Shown piece by piece: positions 1 through 9,201 of a stretch of DNA of 64,000 nt. Every line of letters begins with the position of its first letter. Position 1 is the first letter of the stretch. The translations under genes and the position numbers were made by a program. Below the pieces are notes generated by a model. It ran no database searches. It was not told where the DNA came from and saw only the letters and a program-made list of their open reading frames with translations. The DNA is from Pseudomonas antarctica (GTDB lineage: Bacteria; Pseudomonadota; Gammaproteobacteria; Pseudomonadales; Pseudomonadaceae): assembly GCF_001647715.1 (NCBI RefSeq), contig NZ_CP015600.1, positions 2,480,001-2,544,000 of the forward strand. The letters are read 5' to 3'.

Positions 1-58
1 TGCGTCTTGTGAGTGATCGGCCCGAGTCAGACGGGCGAGGGGATCGTAGTGGTGGTAC
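1..58 (-). pseudogene. Rhs core fragment (window edge)
   Basis: Read on the minus strand, this stretch encodes a YD-repeat segment (HHYDPLARLTRADHSQ) nearly identical to the segment of the intact rhs gene around 2240-2300. It lies downstream of an orphan toxin/immunity pair. Such core scraps typically mark old recombination at rhs tips. It runs off the window, so whether it belongs to a longer rhs gene cannot be seen here. Confidence 0.7.
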
Positions 59-139
59 CTCGTCCGCTCCTATTGGGGCTGCTTCTCAGCTCAACGCAAG
101 CTCGCTCACTACAAGGTTTTCTGCTGCCTTATTTGTTTT

Positions 140-445
140 TTATTTGAAGCTTTGTTTTTTCAGGGTTGAAGCCACATGTTTCAACCACGTTCGAGCGTCC
201 TTCCATTCGTTAAGATAATAGTAGTAGCATCCAATGTCGGCGAATAAATAGTCTTGAAGCTCTTGCTCCGTCTTGTTGGTCATTATTAATCTGTCTAATT
301 CTGACTGTACTTCGAATAGTACGTCCGCAGAAACATCGGAGATGAAAAAGTCAATTACATCATCTGCGTTCTTGTAGTCGTGCACCCAATCTTGATTAAA
401 ATAGCCTGCAAGGAATTGCTGTAGTTCGGGATAGTCTTGGTTCAT
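140..445 (-). CDS. CdiI-type contact-dependent inhibition immunity protein
   Basis: This 101-residue acidic protein begins MNQDYPELQQFLAGYFNQDW, the opening I associate with the CdiI_2 immunity family. Such proteins bind and neutralise a cognate toxin in the cytoplasm. The ATG overlaps, as ATGA, the stop of the restored reading frame of the RNase A-like toxin remnant upstream, the standard coupling of toxin and immunity genes. The immunity gene is intact although the toxin frame is broken, so it may be kept to protect against sister strains that still carry the toxin. The family call rests on memory; the pairing is inferred from position. Confidence 0.75.
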   Translation of the reverse strand: MNQDYPELQQFLAGYFNQDWVHDYKNADDVIDFFISDVSADVLFEVQSELDRLIMTNKTEQELQDYLFADIGCYYYYLNEWKDARTWLKHVASTLKKQSFK

Positions 446-754
446 GGGTTTGGAAATCCAGTATGAATTCGGTAGCCATTATGCATGTTGTTATCTCTGC
501 GAATGACAAGGTGAATTTCCGTTCCGGGAACGGAAGTCGTGGTGTTCTTTTTTAAAGCTGGTCCCTATAGGGTGTTTGACTTTTTGGATAATGACAACTT
601 GATTGTTTTGCCCTTTGAAAAAGTTGCTAATCTTGGCTTTGTTGTCATCTAATACGTTTGATATTGCTAACTCTGCCGTTGCGCGATCATTTTCCGGTCC
701 GTGGTCCTGTGGCGAGCGAGTGTGCTCGTCGCAGGTACCAGCTTGGGGGAACAC
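442..754 (-). pseudogene. orphan RNase A-like CDI/Rhs toxin tip, frameshifted
   Basis: The frame through about 754-530 reads NDRATAELAISNVLDDN, then a hydrophobic strand and KHPIGTSFKK. This resembles the bacterial RNase A toxin domain found at CdiA and Rhs C-termini. At the A6 run (plus-strand T6 at 548-553) that frame becomes nonsense. Shifting by one base continues as TTTSVPGTEIHLVIRRDNN and HNGYRIHTGFPNP, the expected end of the domain, and stops in an ATGA overlap with the immunity gene. So one extra A has broken the toxin, unless it is a sequencing error or frameshifting occurs. The start is also missing: there is no in-frame Rhs core, so this is a displaced tip. Confidence 0.65.
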
Positions 755-778
755 GCTTCATTAGATGTTTTCAATCGA

Positions 779-1099
779 TCAATGAATTGGCGTTTTTTGA
801 AGTTCTGCGCTAATCGAAACTTGAGCGAGCAGCAGTTGCTCGATTAGCGAATCAATTGACTGCGCGGTAAGCGTTAAAGTGGGAGATTCCCATTCATAGT
901 CTTTAACGACCTTTATTTGGAAGTGCCCTTTTGCGTCGAATGAAGGATACCAACCTACGTCAATTAGGAAGCCGTGTGGATACTCCACTTGAAGCAAGTC
1001 CTCTTTCAGATGGTGGGCTTGATGCTCAATCCCTGATTCCTGCAACATCGAGAGTTCGTCGTAAGTTACTTTGCCTTGTAGAAAATCTAACGAAATCAT
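779..1099 (-). CDS. probable immunity protein of the Rhs toxin
   Basis: This 106-residue protein starts inside the stop codon of the upstream rhs gene (ATGA overlap), the usual position of an Rhs immunity gene. The sequence (MISLDFLQGKVTYDELSML...) has no signal peptide or membrane segment and I do not recognise its family. It probably binds and blocks the 136-residue toxic tip of the adjacent Rhs protein. The function is inferred from position and size only. Confidence 0.7.
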   Translation of the reverse strand: MISLDFLQGKVTYDELSMLQESGIEHQAHHLKEDLLQVEYPHGFLIDVGWYPSFDAKGHFQIKVVKDYEWESPTLTLTAQSIDSLIEQLLLAQVSISAELQKTPIH

Positions 1100-4000
1100 T
1101 TAGTTAATCTCCGGAATTCTTGCTCTGATATAGGGTGGCCGTGGATTGTTTTCGCGCTTAATTCAATACGTATCCAACGGCTAGATACTCCTTCGCTGGC
1201 GCCAATGCTCTCAGGATACTCCATCACTTTCCACGTTTTTCCATTAGTAACTGTTCTGCCATTTTTATAGGCTTCTCTTTCCAGATTTTCAATATTTATG
1301 CCTGGCTTGTACTTGGCTGGGCCGGACTTTGTTGTAGCCAAAATATCTTTCCAAGGCATTTTTTTTGAGGGGCTGTGCTTATACCCATGAGCTGTCCACT
1401 CGATTTCTTCAGGTGCAGGCAGCGCCGGCTGGCTGCCTTTGACTATTGCACTGTTTGCCGGATCTACGACGTCCTCAAAGGGACCGCAATTACCAGGACA
1501 TTTACTGAGTCCTAGCGGATCTACCCACCCCGTAGGGTTCGGCACGTACTGGTACGCGTTGATCCCACCCGCCAACTTCACCGGGTCGGGTGTCAGATAG
1601 CGACCACTGTCCGGATTGTAGTAGCGATGGCGGTTGTAGTGCAGCCCGCTTTCCGCATCGAAATATTGGCCCTGAAAGCGCAGCGGGTTGTCGACTTTAT
1701 CTATGTCGAGTCGGGCAATTTCACCATAGGCGCGGTAGTGCGCCGACCAGACGATTTCACCGTCGGGGGCGGTGAGTTCCTGCGGGGTACCGAGGTGGTC
1801 GAGTTGATAGTGGTAAGGCTGGGTCTCTTTCGGACCAAAACCTTCCAGCAGTGCCAGAGGGCGGAAGCTGTCCGGTTCGTAGATGTAACTGCGATGGCGA
1901 TCTGCATGGTGTTCGGCAATCAGCTTGTCGCCTTGCCAGAAAAACTCTGTGGTGATGTCGTCGACGGTTTTGCTGATCCGTCGACCAAACGGGTCATAAC
2001 GATAGCTGGCGGTTTTCCCGTTCGGCTGGGTAATGCCGATCAGCCGATGCTGGCAGTCGTAGCGATATTCGGTGACAAGTTGATGGCCCTTGCCGCGTCT
2101 TTGGCGGATCAGGTTGCCGAAGGCGTCGTAGTCGTAATGGTGATCGCCCTGGATCATCAAACGATTCCCCGCCACGATGTCCGGGCCCGGTCGATCCTGC
2201 ATCAGCAGGTTGCCCGCAGGGTCATGGCCGAAGCGTTCTTGCACGCCTTGCGAGTGATCGGTCCGAGTCAGACGGGCGAGGGGGTCGTAGTGGTAGTGGT
2301 GTTCGCCTTTGCGGGTGTCGAGAACCCGGGTGAGGTTGCCGGTTTTGTCGTAGTCGTATTGACGTTGGTAAAGGGTGTGTTGCTGTTGGCTGACAGCATG
2401 GGCGTGCAGGCGGTTTTGTTCGTCGTAGTGGTAATGGCTGAGGAGCTGGCCTTGTTGACGCTGGTGCTCGCGACCGGTTTTGAACAGGTGAGAAGTGAGC
2501 GTTTCACCATTCAGTTCAACGGTGGAAAGGTGGCCGCCTTTGTCGTGGTTGAAGGTGAGGCGGTTGTTGTCCGGCAGGCGCAGGTTTTGCAGCTGGCCGC
2601 AGGCGTCGTAGCCATAGCGCAAGGTGCCCCAGCCCTGGTGTTCGGCGGTGAGCCGGTTTTGCGGGTCGTATTCGTAGGCTAGCGCCCAGTGCCCGTCGTC
2701 GACGCTGAGAAGGTTGCCTTGGCGGTCGTAGGCGTAGTCAACAAGGTTGCCGTCGGGCAGGGTTTTTCGTACAAGTCGGCCAGCGTGGTCTCGCTCGTAG
2801 CCGGTGACGAGCTGACTACCGTCATCACCATATTCGGTTTTCTCGAGCAGGTTGCCATTGAGGTCGTAGGCGTAGGCGGTACGCTGGCCGTCAAAACCGA
2901 TTTCCTGCTGGATCAGGCCATTGGGGTGGTAATCGAGCTGGTAGGTTTCGCCGACTTCGTTTTCGATGGCGGTCAGCAGCAACCGTACGTTGTCGTAGCG
3001 GTAGTTGACCTGGCTGCCGTCGGCATTGATGCGGCGGCTGATCAGGTGCAGGCCGTCGGCGTATTCGTAGCGGGTGACGTGGCCCCGTTCATCGCGTTCG
3101 GCGGTGATTTTTCCGTAGGGGTTGTAGCTGTATTCCCGCGTCGCGCCGCCTGGCAACACAACACGAGTCAACCGACCCACGCTGTCCCATTGATACTGAG
3201 TCAGCGCGCCCTGTTCATCCTCGTGCGCAACCTTGCGCCCAAGATAGTCATAGCGATAGCGCTTGATACCGCCATTCGGCAGCTGCTCCTCAAGCAACTG
3301 ACCACGTTCATTCCAGACCAGCCGGTGACAACTGTTATCCGGATACCAAATCCCGGTCAGTTGCCCGTATTTGTTGTAGCTGTAGTCAGTAATGTGGCCG
3401 TCGGGATCGGTCTTACGAATGACGTCGCCCTGATCGTTGCGCTCATACTTCCAGACCGCCTCACCACGCCGTACTACCCGTACGAACCCGTTGTCATGCT
3501 CGTAGGAAGTCGGCTCATCCTCCCCAGGAAACAACGCCACCAAACGTCCGGCGTCGTCGTACTGATACGCCGTCACCGCCCCCAACGGGTCCTGCTCGAC
3601 CGTCAGTCGGCCCTTGTCATCGTAGGATTTGAAGTGCTCGGCACCGTCGGGATCAATGCGCTGCACCAGCCGCGCCCGCTGATCGTGGACGTAAACTTCC
3701 CGACTGCCATCAGCGTTCTGAACCGTGACCCGGCCGTTGTCATCCCACGCATACCGCGTGTCCATCTGCGAAAAGCTGGCCCAGTGCCGGACACAGCGTG
3801 CCGCCTTGCCAGCCCGTTCCCACGCCCAAAAGAAACTTGCCCCACCGGCCAACTGCCGTTCCAGAATGACGTGCTGATCGTCGTACCGATAAACCTCGCT
3901 TTCACCGACAGCGTTGGTCGCTGAAACCAACCGTCCAACTTCGTCATAGGCGTATGAAACGACGTTCTGTTCAGTCACCCATTCAAAGGGTTCATGCCCT

Positions 4001-5796
4001 TTGGCGCGATGAACCTGATAGTCCACCGCAGCAATGCGGCCCTGTTCGTAGCGCAAAAACAAACACCGGCCTACACCGTTATCCAGCCGCTCGATCCGCC
4101 CCAAACGATCACGGCTGATGCGCAGTCGGTTGTCATAAGCATCGCTGATGGTGGTCAGCACACCGTCGCGGAAATGGTAGAAACGCGACGCCTGAGCCAG
4201 CACCAGTTCATCGGGTAAAGCACCCAAGTAAATCGCGGCTTCGGCCAAGCTGTTGGTAATCGCCGGCCGAGCCACCGTAGGCAAGGGCAGGGCAGTCGAC
4301 CGGTTCTCATGATCCGTCCACACCACCGAATCGCCATCCACCACCAACCGCTGCGCCAGCGCATGACTCCAGCCAAACCCCAACCCGCAATCCACGTCCA
4401 CCGCACTGGTGCGATACAGCCGCGTCCACTCAAACGGCAAAACCCCATCCAAGGTGCCATCGGTGAGGGTCAGCAGTTCCTCCCCGGTCACCATCGACAC
4501 CGGGCAGCCATTGGTGGCGGTCTTGTCCGCAGGGGCCGCCGCATCGCCGTTCGGGTTCTTACCCGCAGCGGGCACATCGTCGACATGTTCCTGGCGCACC
4601 AATGCCGTCTGCTGGGTCTTCTTACGAACCGCAGGCACCGCGTTGGAAACCAACTGCTCACCCGCCTTCAACGACGCAACCGGCACGGTCTTGATCGGCG
4701 TCGCCGTACTACTCAACAGCAACGGCTTCACCACCACGGCATGCGGCTCCAACCTGGGCATCACCAGCTTTGTCGCCAACAACTCCAGAAGATCCCGCGT
4801 CCGCCCAGACTTGATGTGCCCCAGCACCTGCGTACCCAAGCGCACCGCCACACCCATTCCCGCAGTCGCCCAGATCAGCAGCAGGTTGATCAACACCTCG
4901 CCGGTGATTTCCCCCATCAGCTCGTTCATTTCTTGCGGCGGCAGCATTCGCATCCAGCTGACCATCGCCGACACATAAATGAACAGCAGCGGCTCGTCGC
5001 TGAGCACCAGCAGGCCGTTGGCAATCGCGTCGTTGCCGAGCTTCAGCAGCTCATCAAGCTCGGCTTGGGAGATGTACTGCAGCAGCTTTTCGCTGTTGGG
5101 CTTGATGTCCGCCAACAGCTCATACAGCTGGGTTAAGTTGTCCCACAGCCCGTAAAGCGCTTTGCCCATGCCACTGAGAAACGCCGCTTCCACCATCCGG
5201 CGCCGATCCAGCGCAGTAGCGTCCGTATAGTCTTTCCACTGCGCTTGGAACGTGCTGTTCCACTCGCCGCGCAGGCGCGCTTCCAGCTCGCCGATCACCG
5301 ACTGATAAGACGCGTACAGCGCCTTGACGTGCTCCGTGGAAACGTTGGGATAGAAGCTGATTCGGTACTGCTGGTTGCGATCACACTCGGTGATTTCGAG
5401 AATGCCGCTGGGGCCGATGGTCTTGTGGATCGGCTCGCCCAGTGGGCCGCCGTTGGGATCGACGCGTTGCAGCACCACCGGCGTGTTGCCGATGGGCACA
5501 AACCGCGTGCTCTGGAACATGTGCACCAGGGTCAACGTGCCGTTGGCCTGGCACGTGGCGACGGTGCTGCCGGGAAAAATGGAGCGGTTGATGGGCGCAA
5601 CCAGCGCCACCTCGTCGCCGACCTTGAACACCTGCTCGACATCCAGCGCCGAAAAGCTCCAGAAGCTCGCAGCCCAGTCGTCAAAGGTGTTTAGGCACTC
5701 TCTAAAGTCGCGCAAGACAGTTTCAACATCGACCGTCTTTGCATCCATTGGGGCCAGGGCCAGCCTGCCAATGGCCGGGTTCAAGCGACAGCCCAA
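1096..5796 (-). CDS. Rhs polymorphic toxin with YD repeats
   Basis: A protein of about 1550-1566 residues. The N-terminal 350 residues contain hydrophobic stretches near 268-282 and 300-325. A DUF6531-type opening (PVSMVTGEELL) lies near 432, then dozens of YD repeats form the Rhs shell. The shell ends in the conserved DPLGL motif near 1426-1430, where the tip is autoproteolytically cut. The 136-residue tip has W-TAHGYKH, SGPAKYKPG, TWKVMEYP and TIHGHPI blocks; it recalls polymorphic toxin type 35, perhaps an RNase, but this is from memory. There is no PAAR domain, so a separate adaptor would be needed for type VI delivery. The start is uncertain: TTG at 5796 or ATG at 5748, neither with a good ribosome site. 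Confidence 0.9.
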   Translation of the reverse strand: MGCRLNPAIGRLALAPMDAKTVDVETVLRDFRECLNTFDDWAASFWSFSALDVEQVFKVGDEVALVAPINRSIFPGSTVATCQANGTLTLVHMFQSTRFVPIGNTPVVLQRVDPNGGPLGEPIHKTIGPSGILEITECDRNQQYRISFYPNVSTEHVKALYASYQSVIGELEARLRGEWNSTFQAQWKDYTDATALDRRRMVEAAFLSGMGKALYGLWDNLTQLYELLADIKPNSEKLLQYISQAELDELLKLGNDAIANGLLVLSDEPLLFIYVSAMVSWMRMLPPQEMNELMGEITGEVLINLLLIWATAGMGVAVRLGTQVLGHIKSGRTRDLLELLATKLVMPRLEPHAVVVKPLLLSSTATPIKTVPVASLKAGEQLVSNAVPAVRKKTQQTALVRQEHVDDVPAAGKNPNGDAAAPADKTATNGCPVSMVTGEELLTLTDGTLDGVLPFEWTRLYRTSAVDVDCGLGFGWSHALAQRLVVDGDSVVWTDHENRSTALPLPTVARPAITNSLAEAAIYLGALPDELVLAQASRFYHFRDGVLTTISDAYDNRLRISRDRLGRIERLDNGVGRCLFLRYEQGRIAAVDYQVHRAKGHEPFEWVTEQNVVSYAYDEVGRLVSATNAVGESEVYRYDDQHVILERQLAGGASFFWAWERAGKAARCVRHWASFSQMDTRYAWDDNGRVTVQNADGSREVYVHDQRARLVQRIDPDGAEHFKSYDDKGRLTVEQDPLGAVTAYQYDDAGRLVALFPGEDEPTSYEHDNGFVRVVRRGEAVWKYERNDQGDVIRKTDPDGHITDYSYNKYGQLTGIWYPDNSCHRLVWNERGQLLEEQLPNGGIKRYRYDYLGRKVAHEDEQGALTQYQWDSVGRLTRVVLPGGATREYSYNPYGKITAERDERGHVTRYEYADGLHLISRRINADGSQVNYRYDNVRLLLTAIENEVGETYQLDYHPNGLIQQEIGFDGQRTAYAYDLNGNLLEKTEYGDDGSQLVTGYERDHAGRLVRKTLPDGNLVDYAYDRQGNLLSVDDGHWALAYEYDPQNRLTAEHQGWGTLRYGYDACGQLQNLRLPDNNRLTFNHDKGGHLSTVELNGETLTSHLFKTGREHQRQQGQLLSHYHYDEQNRLHAHAVSQQQHTLYQRQYDYDKTGNLTRVLDTRKGEHHYHYDPLARLTRTDHSQGVQERFGHDPAGNLLMQDRPGPDIVAGNRLMIQGDHHYDYDAFGNLIRQRRGKGHQLVTEYRYDCQHRLIGITQPNGKTASYRYDPFGRRISKTVDDITTEFFWQGDKLIAEHHADRHRSYIYEPDSFRPLALLEGFGPKETQPYHYQLDHLGTPQELTAPDGEIVWSAHYRAYGEIARLDIDKVDNPLRFQGQYFDAESGLHYNRHRYYNPDSGRYLTPDPVKLAGGINAYQYVPNPTGWVDPLGLSKCPGNCGPFEDVVDPANSAIVKGSQPALPAPEEIEWTAHGYKHSPSKKMPWKDILATTKSGPAKYKPGINIENLEREAYKNGRTVTNGKTWKVMEYPESIGASEGVSSRWIRIELSAKTIHGHPISEQEFRRLTK

Positions 5797-5848
5797 AAAA
5801 CCTGGGCTTTAACGAAAAAAACCATCTGCAATCCCTCGCACTGTGTGA

Positions 5849-6058
5849 TCAGGCGAAGGACTTTGCAGAGGTTTTAAGGAGAGATCTGTAGAGCTTTTCC
5901 GGCTATTACGTGGGAAGTTTCAACGGCTTTTGTCCTCTTCCGCCCAAACACCAGACGGCACAGCGCGGCTGGTCAACGCTGTCAGCCAAGGCATTGCCGC
6001 CCGCATACTGCAAGGCTTCGGCGCCAGCCCCCCGGACAAAGCACTGTCCTATACATAG
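5849..6058 (+). pseudogene. possible gene remnant upstream of pirin
   Basis: One forward frame stays open without a usable start and ends at a TAG. Its last part, AQTPDGTARLVNAVSQGI then AARILQGFGASPPDK, looks protein-like in composition. No family is recognised. It may be the C-terminal relic of a gene lost when the rhs locus inserted. The rest of 5797-6134 shows nothing else apart from the pirin ribosome site. Confidence 0.25.
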
Positions 6059-6134
6059 AACGAATAAGGCCGCGTTTGCCGGCTAGTGCTCAAACGCCAG
6101 CAGCCTTATGGTGGTCGTACTTTGGAGGTACACC

Positions 6135-7001
6135 ATGAAAAAACTCATCGGCATCTACACCAGCCCCCGCGCCCATTGGGTCGGCGATGGCTTCCCGGTG
6201 CGCACGCTGTTTTCCTACGACTCGATGGGCAAGCACATCAGCCCATTCCTGTTGCTGGACCACGCTGGCCCCGCCGATTTCACGCCCACCGATCAACGTC
6301 GCGGCGTCGGCCAACACCCGCATCGCGGTTTTGAAACCGTGACCATCGTGTATGACGGCGAAGTCGAGCACCGTGATTCCACCGGCGCCGGTGGCAAGAT
6401 CGGCCCCGGCGATGTGCAATGGATGACGGCCGCGAAAGGCATCATCCATGAAGAGTTCCATTCCGAAGCCTTTGCCCGCAGCGGCGGGGCGCTGGAGATG
6501 GTGCAACTGTGGGTCAACCTGCCGGCCAAGGACAAAATGGCCGACGCCGGTTACCAGACCATCGTCGACGGTGATATCCCGGTGCTGCCGCTGGCCAACG
6601 ACGCCGGGCAACTGCGCTTGATCGCCGGTGAGTTCGCCGGTACTCAAGGGCCTGCGCGTACCTTCACGCCGATTGACGTGTGGGACCTGCGCCTTAACGC
6701 CGGTAAAACGGTGACGCTGGACCTGCACGCCGGGCGCAATACTGCGCTGGTTATTTTGCGCGGCACGGTGCGGGTGAATGGCGAAGAGGTGGCGCGCCAA
6801 GGGCAATTGGCGTTGTTCGAGCGCGATGGTGCTCAGCTCACGCTGGAGGCCAACGATGACGCTAAAGTGTTGCTGCTCAGTGGCGAGCCGATTGAGGAGC
6901 CTATCGTCGGTCACGGCCCGTTCGTGATGAACACCGAGCAGGAAATCCATCAGGCGTTTGCCGACTTCCAGTCGGGGCGTTTCGGGCAGATGGCGGGCTG
7001 A
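6135..7001 (+). CDS. pirin family protein
   Basis: A bicupin of 288 residues. The N-terminal cupin carries the pirin signature HPHRGFETVTIVYDGEVEHRD, with the metal-binding histidines and glutamate, followed by GDVQWMTAAKGIIHEE. Pirins are iron- or copper-binding cytosolic proteins, some with quercetinase activity and some acting as redox-sensing cofactors; which applies here is unknown. ATG 6135 is chosen because GGAGG lies just upstream (TGGAGGTACACC); an ATG at 6108 lacks a ribosome site. It appears monocistronic, followed by a REP palindrome. Confidence 0.92.
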   Translation: MKKLIGIYTSPRAHWVGDGFPVRTLFSYDSMGKHISPFLLLDHAGPADFTPTDQRRGVGQHPHRGFETVTIVYDGEVEHRDSTGAGGKIGPGDVQWMTAAKGIIHEEFHSEAFARSGGALEMVQLWVNLPAKDKMADAGYQTIVDGDIPVLPLANDAGQLRLIAGEFAGTQGPARTFTPIDVWDLRLNAGKTVTLDLHAGRNTALVILRGTVRVNGEEVARQGQLALFERDGAQLTLEANDDAKVLLLSGEPIEEPIVGHGPFVMNTEQEIHQAFADFQSGRFGQMAG

Positions 7002-7020
7002 TTGCCTGGCGCAATACCCC

Positions 7021-7107
7021 TGTGGGAGCGGGCTTGCCTGCGATAGCATCACCTCGGTGCAACGGATACACCGAGGTGCCTGCATCGCAGGCAAGCCAGC
7101 TCCCACA
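7021..7107. repeat. REP palindrome pair (BIME)
   Basis: Two inverted halves, TGTGGGAGCGGGCTTGCCTG and the complementary CAGGCAAGCCAGCTCCCACA, flank an inner inverted repeat (CACCTCGGTG...CACCGAGGTG). This is the typical Pseudomonas extragenic palindrome and lies between two forward genes. Confidence 0.9.
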
Positions 7108-7169
7108 TTTTGTTTTCCTGCGTTCCTGTTTCATGCGATCTTCTCGGCATTCGCCCTGGAGTCGCCTGG

Positions 7170-8615
7170 ATGCCCTCATTTATCGCTGATCACCCGATGT
7201 TGTGCGCCGTGGCGCTGATCTTTATCGACATCGCCGTGTGGCGTCTTATTTCCGCCAACCTCGCCAACTGGAAACTCGCGGCGCGCTTGGCGATTTTTGC
7301 CGTTTACAGCGCCGTGCTGTTCAACGACGGCATGAACCCCATGCAACTCGCGCCGTATGCCGACAACACCGCCTTGCACCTGGCGGCCACTGCGCTGCAG
7401 ATCGGCTGGTGGCTGTTCGCCGCGCGCACCCTCACGGTGTTGCTCGGCACGGTGATGATGAATCGGGTCGGGCATGGCGGGCGATTGTTGCAGGACCTGT
7501 TGGGCGCGGTGATTTTCCTGATCGCGATCATCGCCGCCATGGCCTACGTGCTCGACCTGCCGGTCAAAGGCGTGCTCGCCACCTCCGGCGCCGTGGCGAT
7601 CATCGTCGGCCTGGCGCTGCAAAGCACCTTGAGCGATGTGTTTTCCGGGATCGTCCTCAATACCACCAAGCCCTACCAACTGGATGACTGGATCTCCATC
7701 GATGGCACCGAAGGCCGCGTCACGGATATCGACTGGCGCGCCACACGCCTGCAAACCTCCCAGGGCAGCATGGCGGTGATCCCCAACTCGCTGGCGGCCA
7801 AAGCCAAGATCATCAACTTCTCACGCCCGGCGGACATGTTCGGCCTGGCCGTCAGCCTGCAAGTCAGCCCCCATGCGCGCCCGCAAACCGTGATCGAGGC
7901 GCTGGAGCGCGCGATGCAAGGTTGCCGGCCGCTGCTGGCCAAGCCCGCGCCGAGCGTGGCGTTCAAAACCTCGGCCAGTGGCGGCGTCGAATATGAAATC
8001 AGCGGGTTTGTGCCGGCCATGACCCTCAAGCGCGAAGTGCGCAACCAGCTTTACGACCTGGCGTTCCGGCACCTGCAAGCGGCGGGCGTAGGCCTGTTGT
8101 CCGCCACCGAAAGCAGCGCGCCACCGGCGATGTCTGCCGCGCGGGCCTTGCTGGAGCGTTCGTCGATTTTCTCCACCCTGCGCCAGGAAGAGAAGGACAC
8201 CTTCAGCCAGAACATGACCCAGCACACCTACCGCGCCGGCGAGATGATCTTGCCGGCGGGGGAGGTCAGCGACCATTTGTTTATTATCGAATCCGGCGTG
8301 GTCTCGGTGATGTTGGTCAAGGCTGGCCACAAGTTCGAAGCCGGGCGCATGGGGCCGGGCGAGGTGATTGGCGAGGCGGGAATTTTGTCGGATCAGGCGA
8401 CGCTGGCGGACTTCTCGGCCAAGACCTTCTGCACGCTGTATCGCATCGAGAGGGAATACCTCAAACCTTGTCTGGATGCGCGGCATGACATCAGCGAAGC
8501 AATGAAGGCGCTGCTGGATTTCCGTGTGCACACGGCGCAGGCCTTGACCCAGGAGGCGCCCGTGGTGCCGGTCAAGAAAGGCTTTTTGCAGTGGCTGCGT
8601 AATCGCGGGCTGTAG
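7170..8615 (+). CDS. MscS-type channel with cyclic nucleotide-binding domain
   Basis: A 481-residue inner-membrane protein. Several N-terminal transmembrane helices lead to the MscS pore and beta domain (GVLATSGAVAIIVGLALQ, then TKPYQLDDWISIDGTEGRV and IPNSL). The C-terminal 130 residues form a cNMP-binding/Crp-like domain (SSIFSTLRQEEKDTF... AGEMILPAGEVSDHLFIIESG... GPGEVIGEAGIL). The fusion suggests a channel gated or tuned by a cyclic nucleotide. ATG 7170 (MPSFIADHP) is preferred over 7110, which would extend into sequence beside the REP. Confidence 0.9.
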   Translation: MPSFIADHPMLCAVALIFIDIAVWRLISANLANWKLAARLAIFAVYSAVLFNDGMNPMQLAPYADNTALHLAATALQIGWWLFAARTLTVLLGTVMMNRVGHGGRLLQDLLGAVIFLIAIIAAMAYVLDLPVKGVLATSGAVAIIVGLALQSTLSDVFSGIVLNTTKPYQLDDWISIDGTEGRVTDIDWRATRLQTSQGSMAVIPNSLAAKAKIINFSRPADMFGLAVSLQVSPHARPQTVIEALERAMQGCRPLLAKPAPSVAFKTSASGGVEYEISGFVPAMTLKREVRNQLYDLAFRHLQAAGVGLLSATESSAPPAMSAARALLERSSIFSTLRQEEKDTFSQNMTQHTYRAGEMILPAGEVSDHLFIIESGVVSVMLVKAGHKFEAGRMGPGEVIGEAGILSDQATLADFSAKTFCTLYRIEREYLKPCLDARHDISEAMKALLDFRVHTAQALTQEAPVVPVKKGFLQWLRNRGL

Positions 8616-8619
8616 CGGG

Positions 8620-9057
8620 TCAGGGCGCGATTGCGATGCGGTAGCGCTCATCGAAATCATCCGCCAACTGCGCCAGCGTCACATCCCCCAGGCGCGCCAT
8701 CAATAGCGCCTGCGCCTGATCGAACGCGTCCGTCAGTGCCGCGTTCACCGCTTGCTCCACCAGGCACGCCGGGTGATCGGTGGACAGGCCGATGGCGAAT
8801 ATCGACGGCGTGCCCAAGGCGTTGTGAATATCCAGCAAGGTAATTTCATTCAGGGGTTTGCCCAGGCTCCAGCCGCCTTGATGGCCCTTTTCCGAGCGCA
8901 CGTAACCTTGCTCCTTGAGCAGGCCCAAGGTGCGCCGCACCACGACCGGGTTGGTGCCGAGCATCTGCGCGATGGTCTCCGACGTGGCGCGCTCTTCATG
9001 GCGGCCCATATGGATCAGCACATGCAGCATGCGCGAGAGGCGGGTGTCGTTTCTCAT
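8620..9057 (-). CDS. Rrf2 family transcriptional regulator
   Basis: A 145-residue winged-helix repressor (MRNDTRLSRMLHVLIHM, TSETIAQMLGTNPVVVRRTL, SEKGHQGGWSLGKPL). Unlike IscR and NsrR it lacks the three-cysteine cluster and has only one cysteine (HPACLVEQ), so it is unlikely to bind an Fe-S cluster; the YwnA-like subgroup is closer. It is divergent from the FAD oxidoreductase and probably controls it through the shared 145-bp region. ATG 9057 follows GAGG. Confidence 0.88.
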   Translation of the reverse strand: MRNDTRLSRMLHVLIHMGRHEERATSETIAQMLGTNPVVVRRTLGLLKEQGYVRSEKGHQGGWSLGKPLNEITLLDIHNALGTPSIFAIGLSTDHPACLVEQAVNAALTDAFDQAQALLMARLGDVTLAQLADDFDERYRIAIAP

Positions 9058-9119
9058 CAAAAAACCTCAATTCGATTCGGCGCAAAGTATCGTTTGTAAC
9101 CTAAAAAGTTGCGAGACCC

Positions 9120-9148
9120 TTGACGCGGTATTTTTACGTAACATATGG
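9120..9148 (+). promoter_or_regulatory. sigma70-type promoter of the FAD oxidoreductase
   Basis: TTGACG at 9120-9125, a 17-base spacer and ATATGG at 9143-9148 lie about 55 bases before the oxidoreductase start. Nearby GTAAC/GTTAC inverted elements could bind the divergent Rrf2 regulator. Prediction by eye. Confidence 0.4.
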
Positions 9149-9201
9149 TGTGTCGTGAAAGCGCGCGGACCACCGCGAGCGCACAACACGAGATCACTTT
9201 C

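Noticed and set aside
2689..3924. 411-codon forward open frame inside rhs
   Set aside because: The valine-rich translation is the antisense of repeated YD codons.
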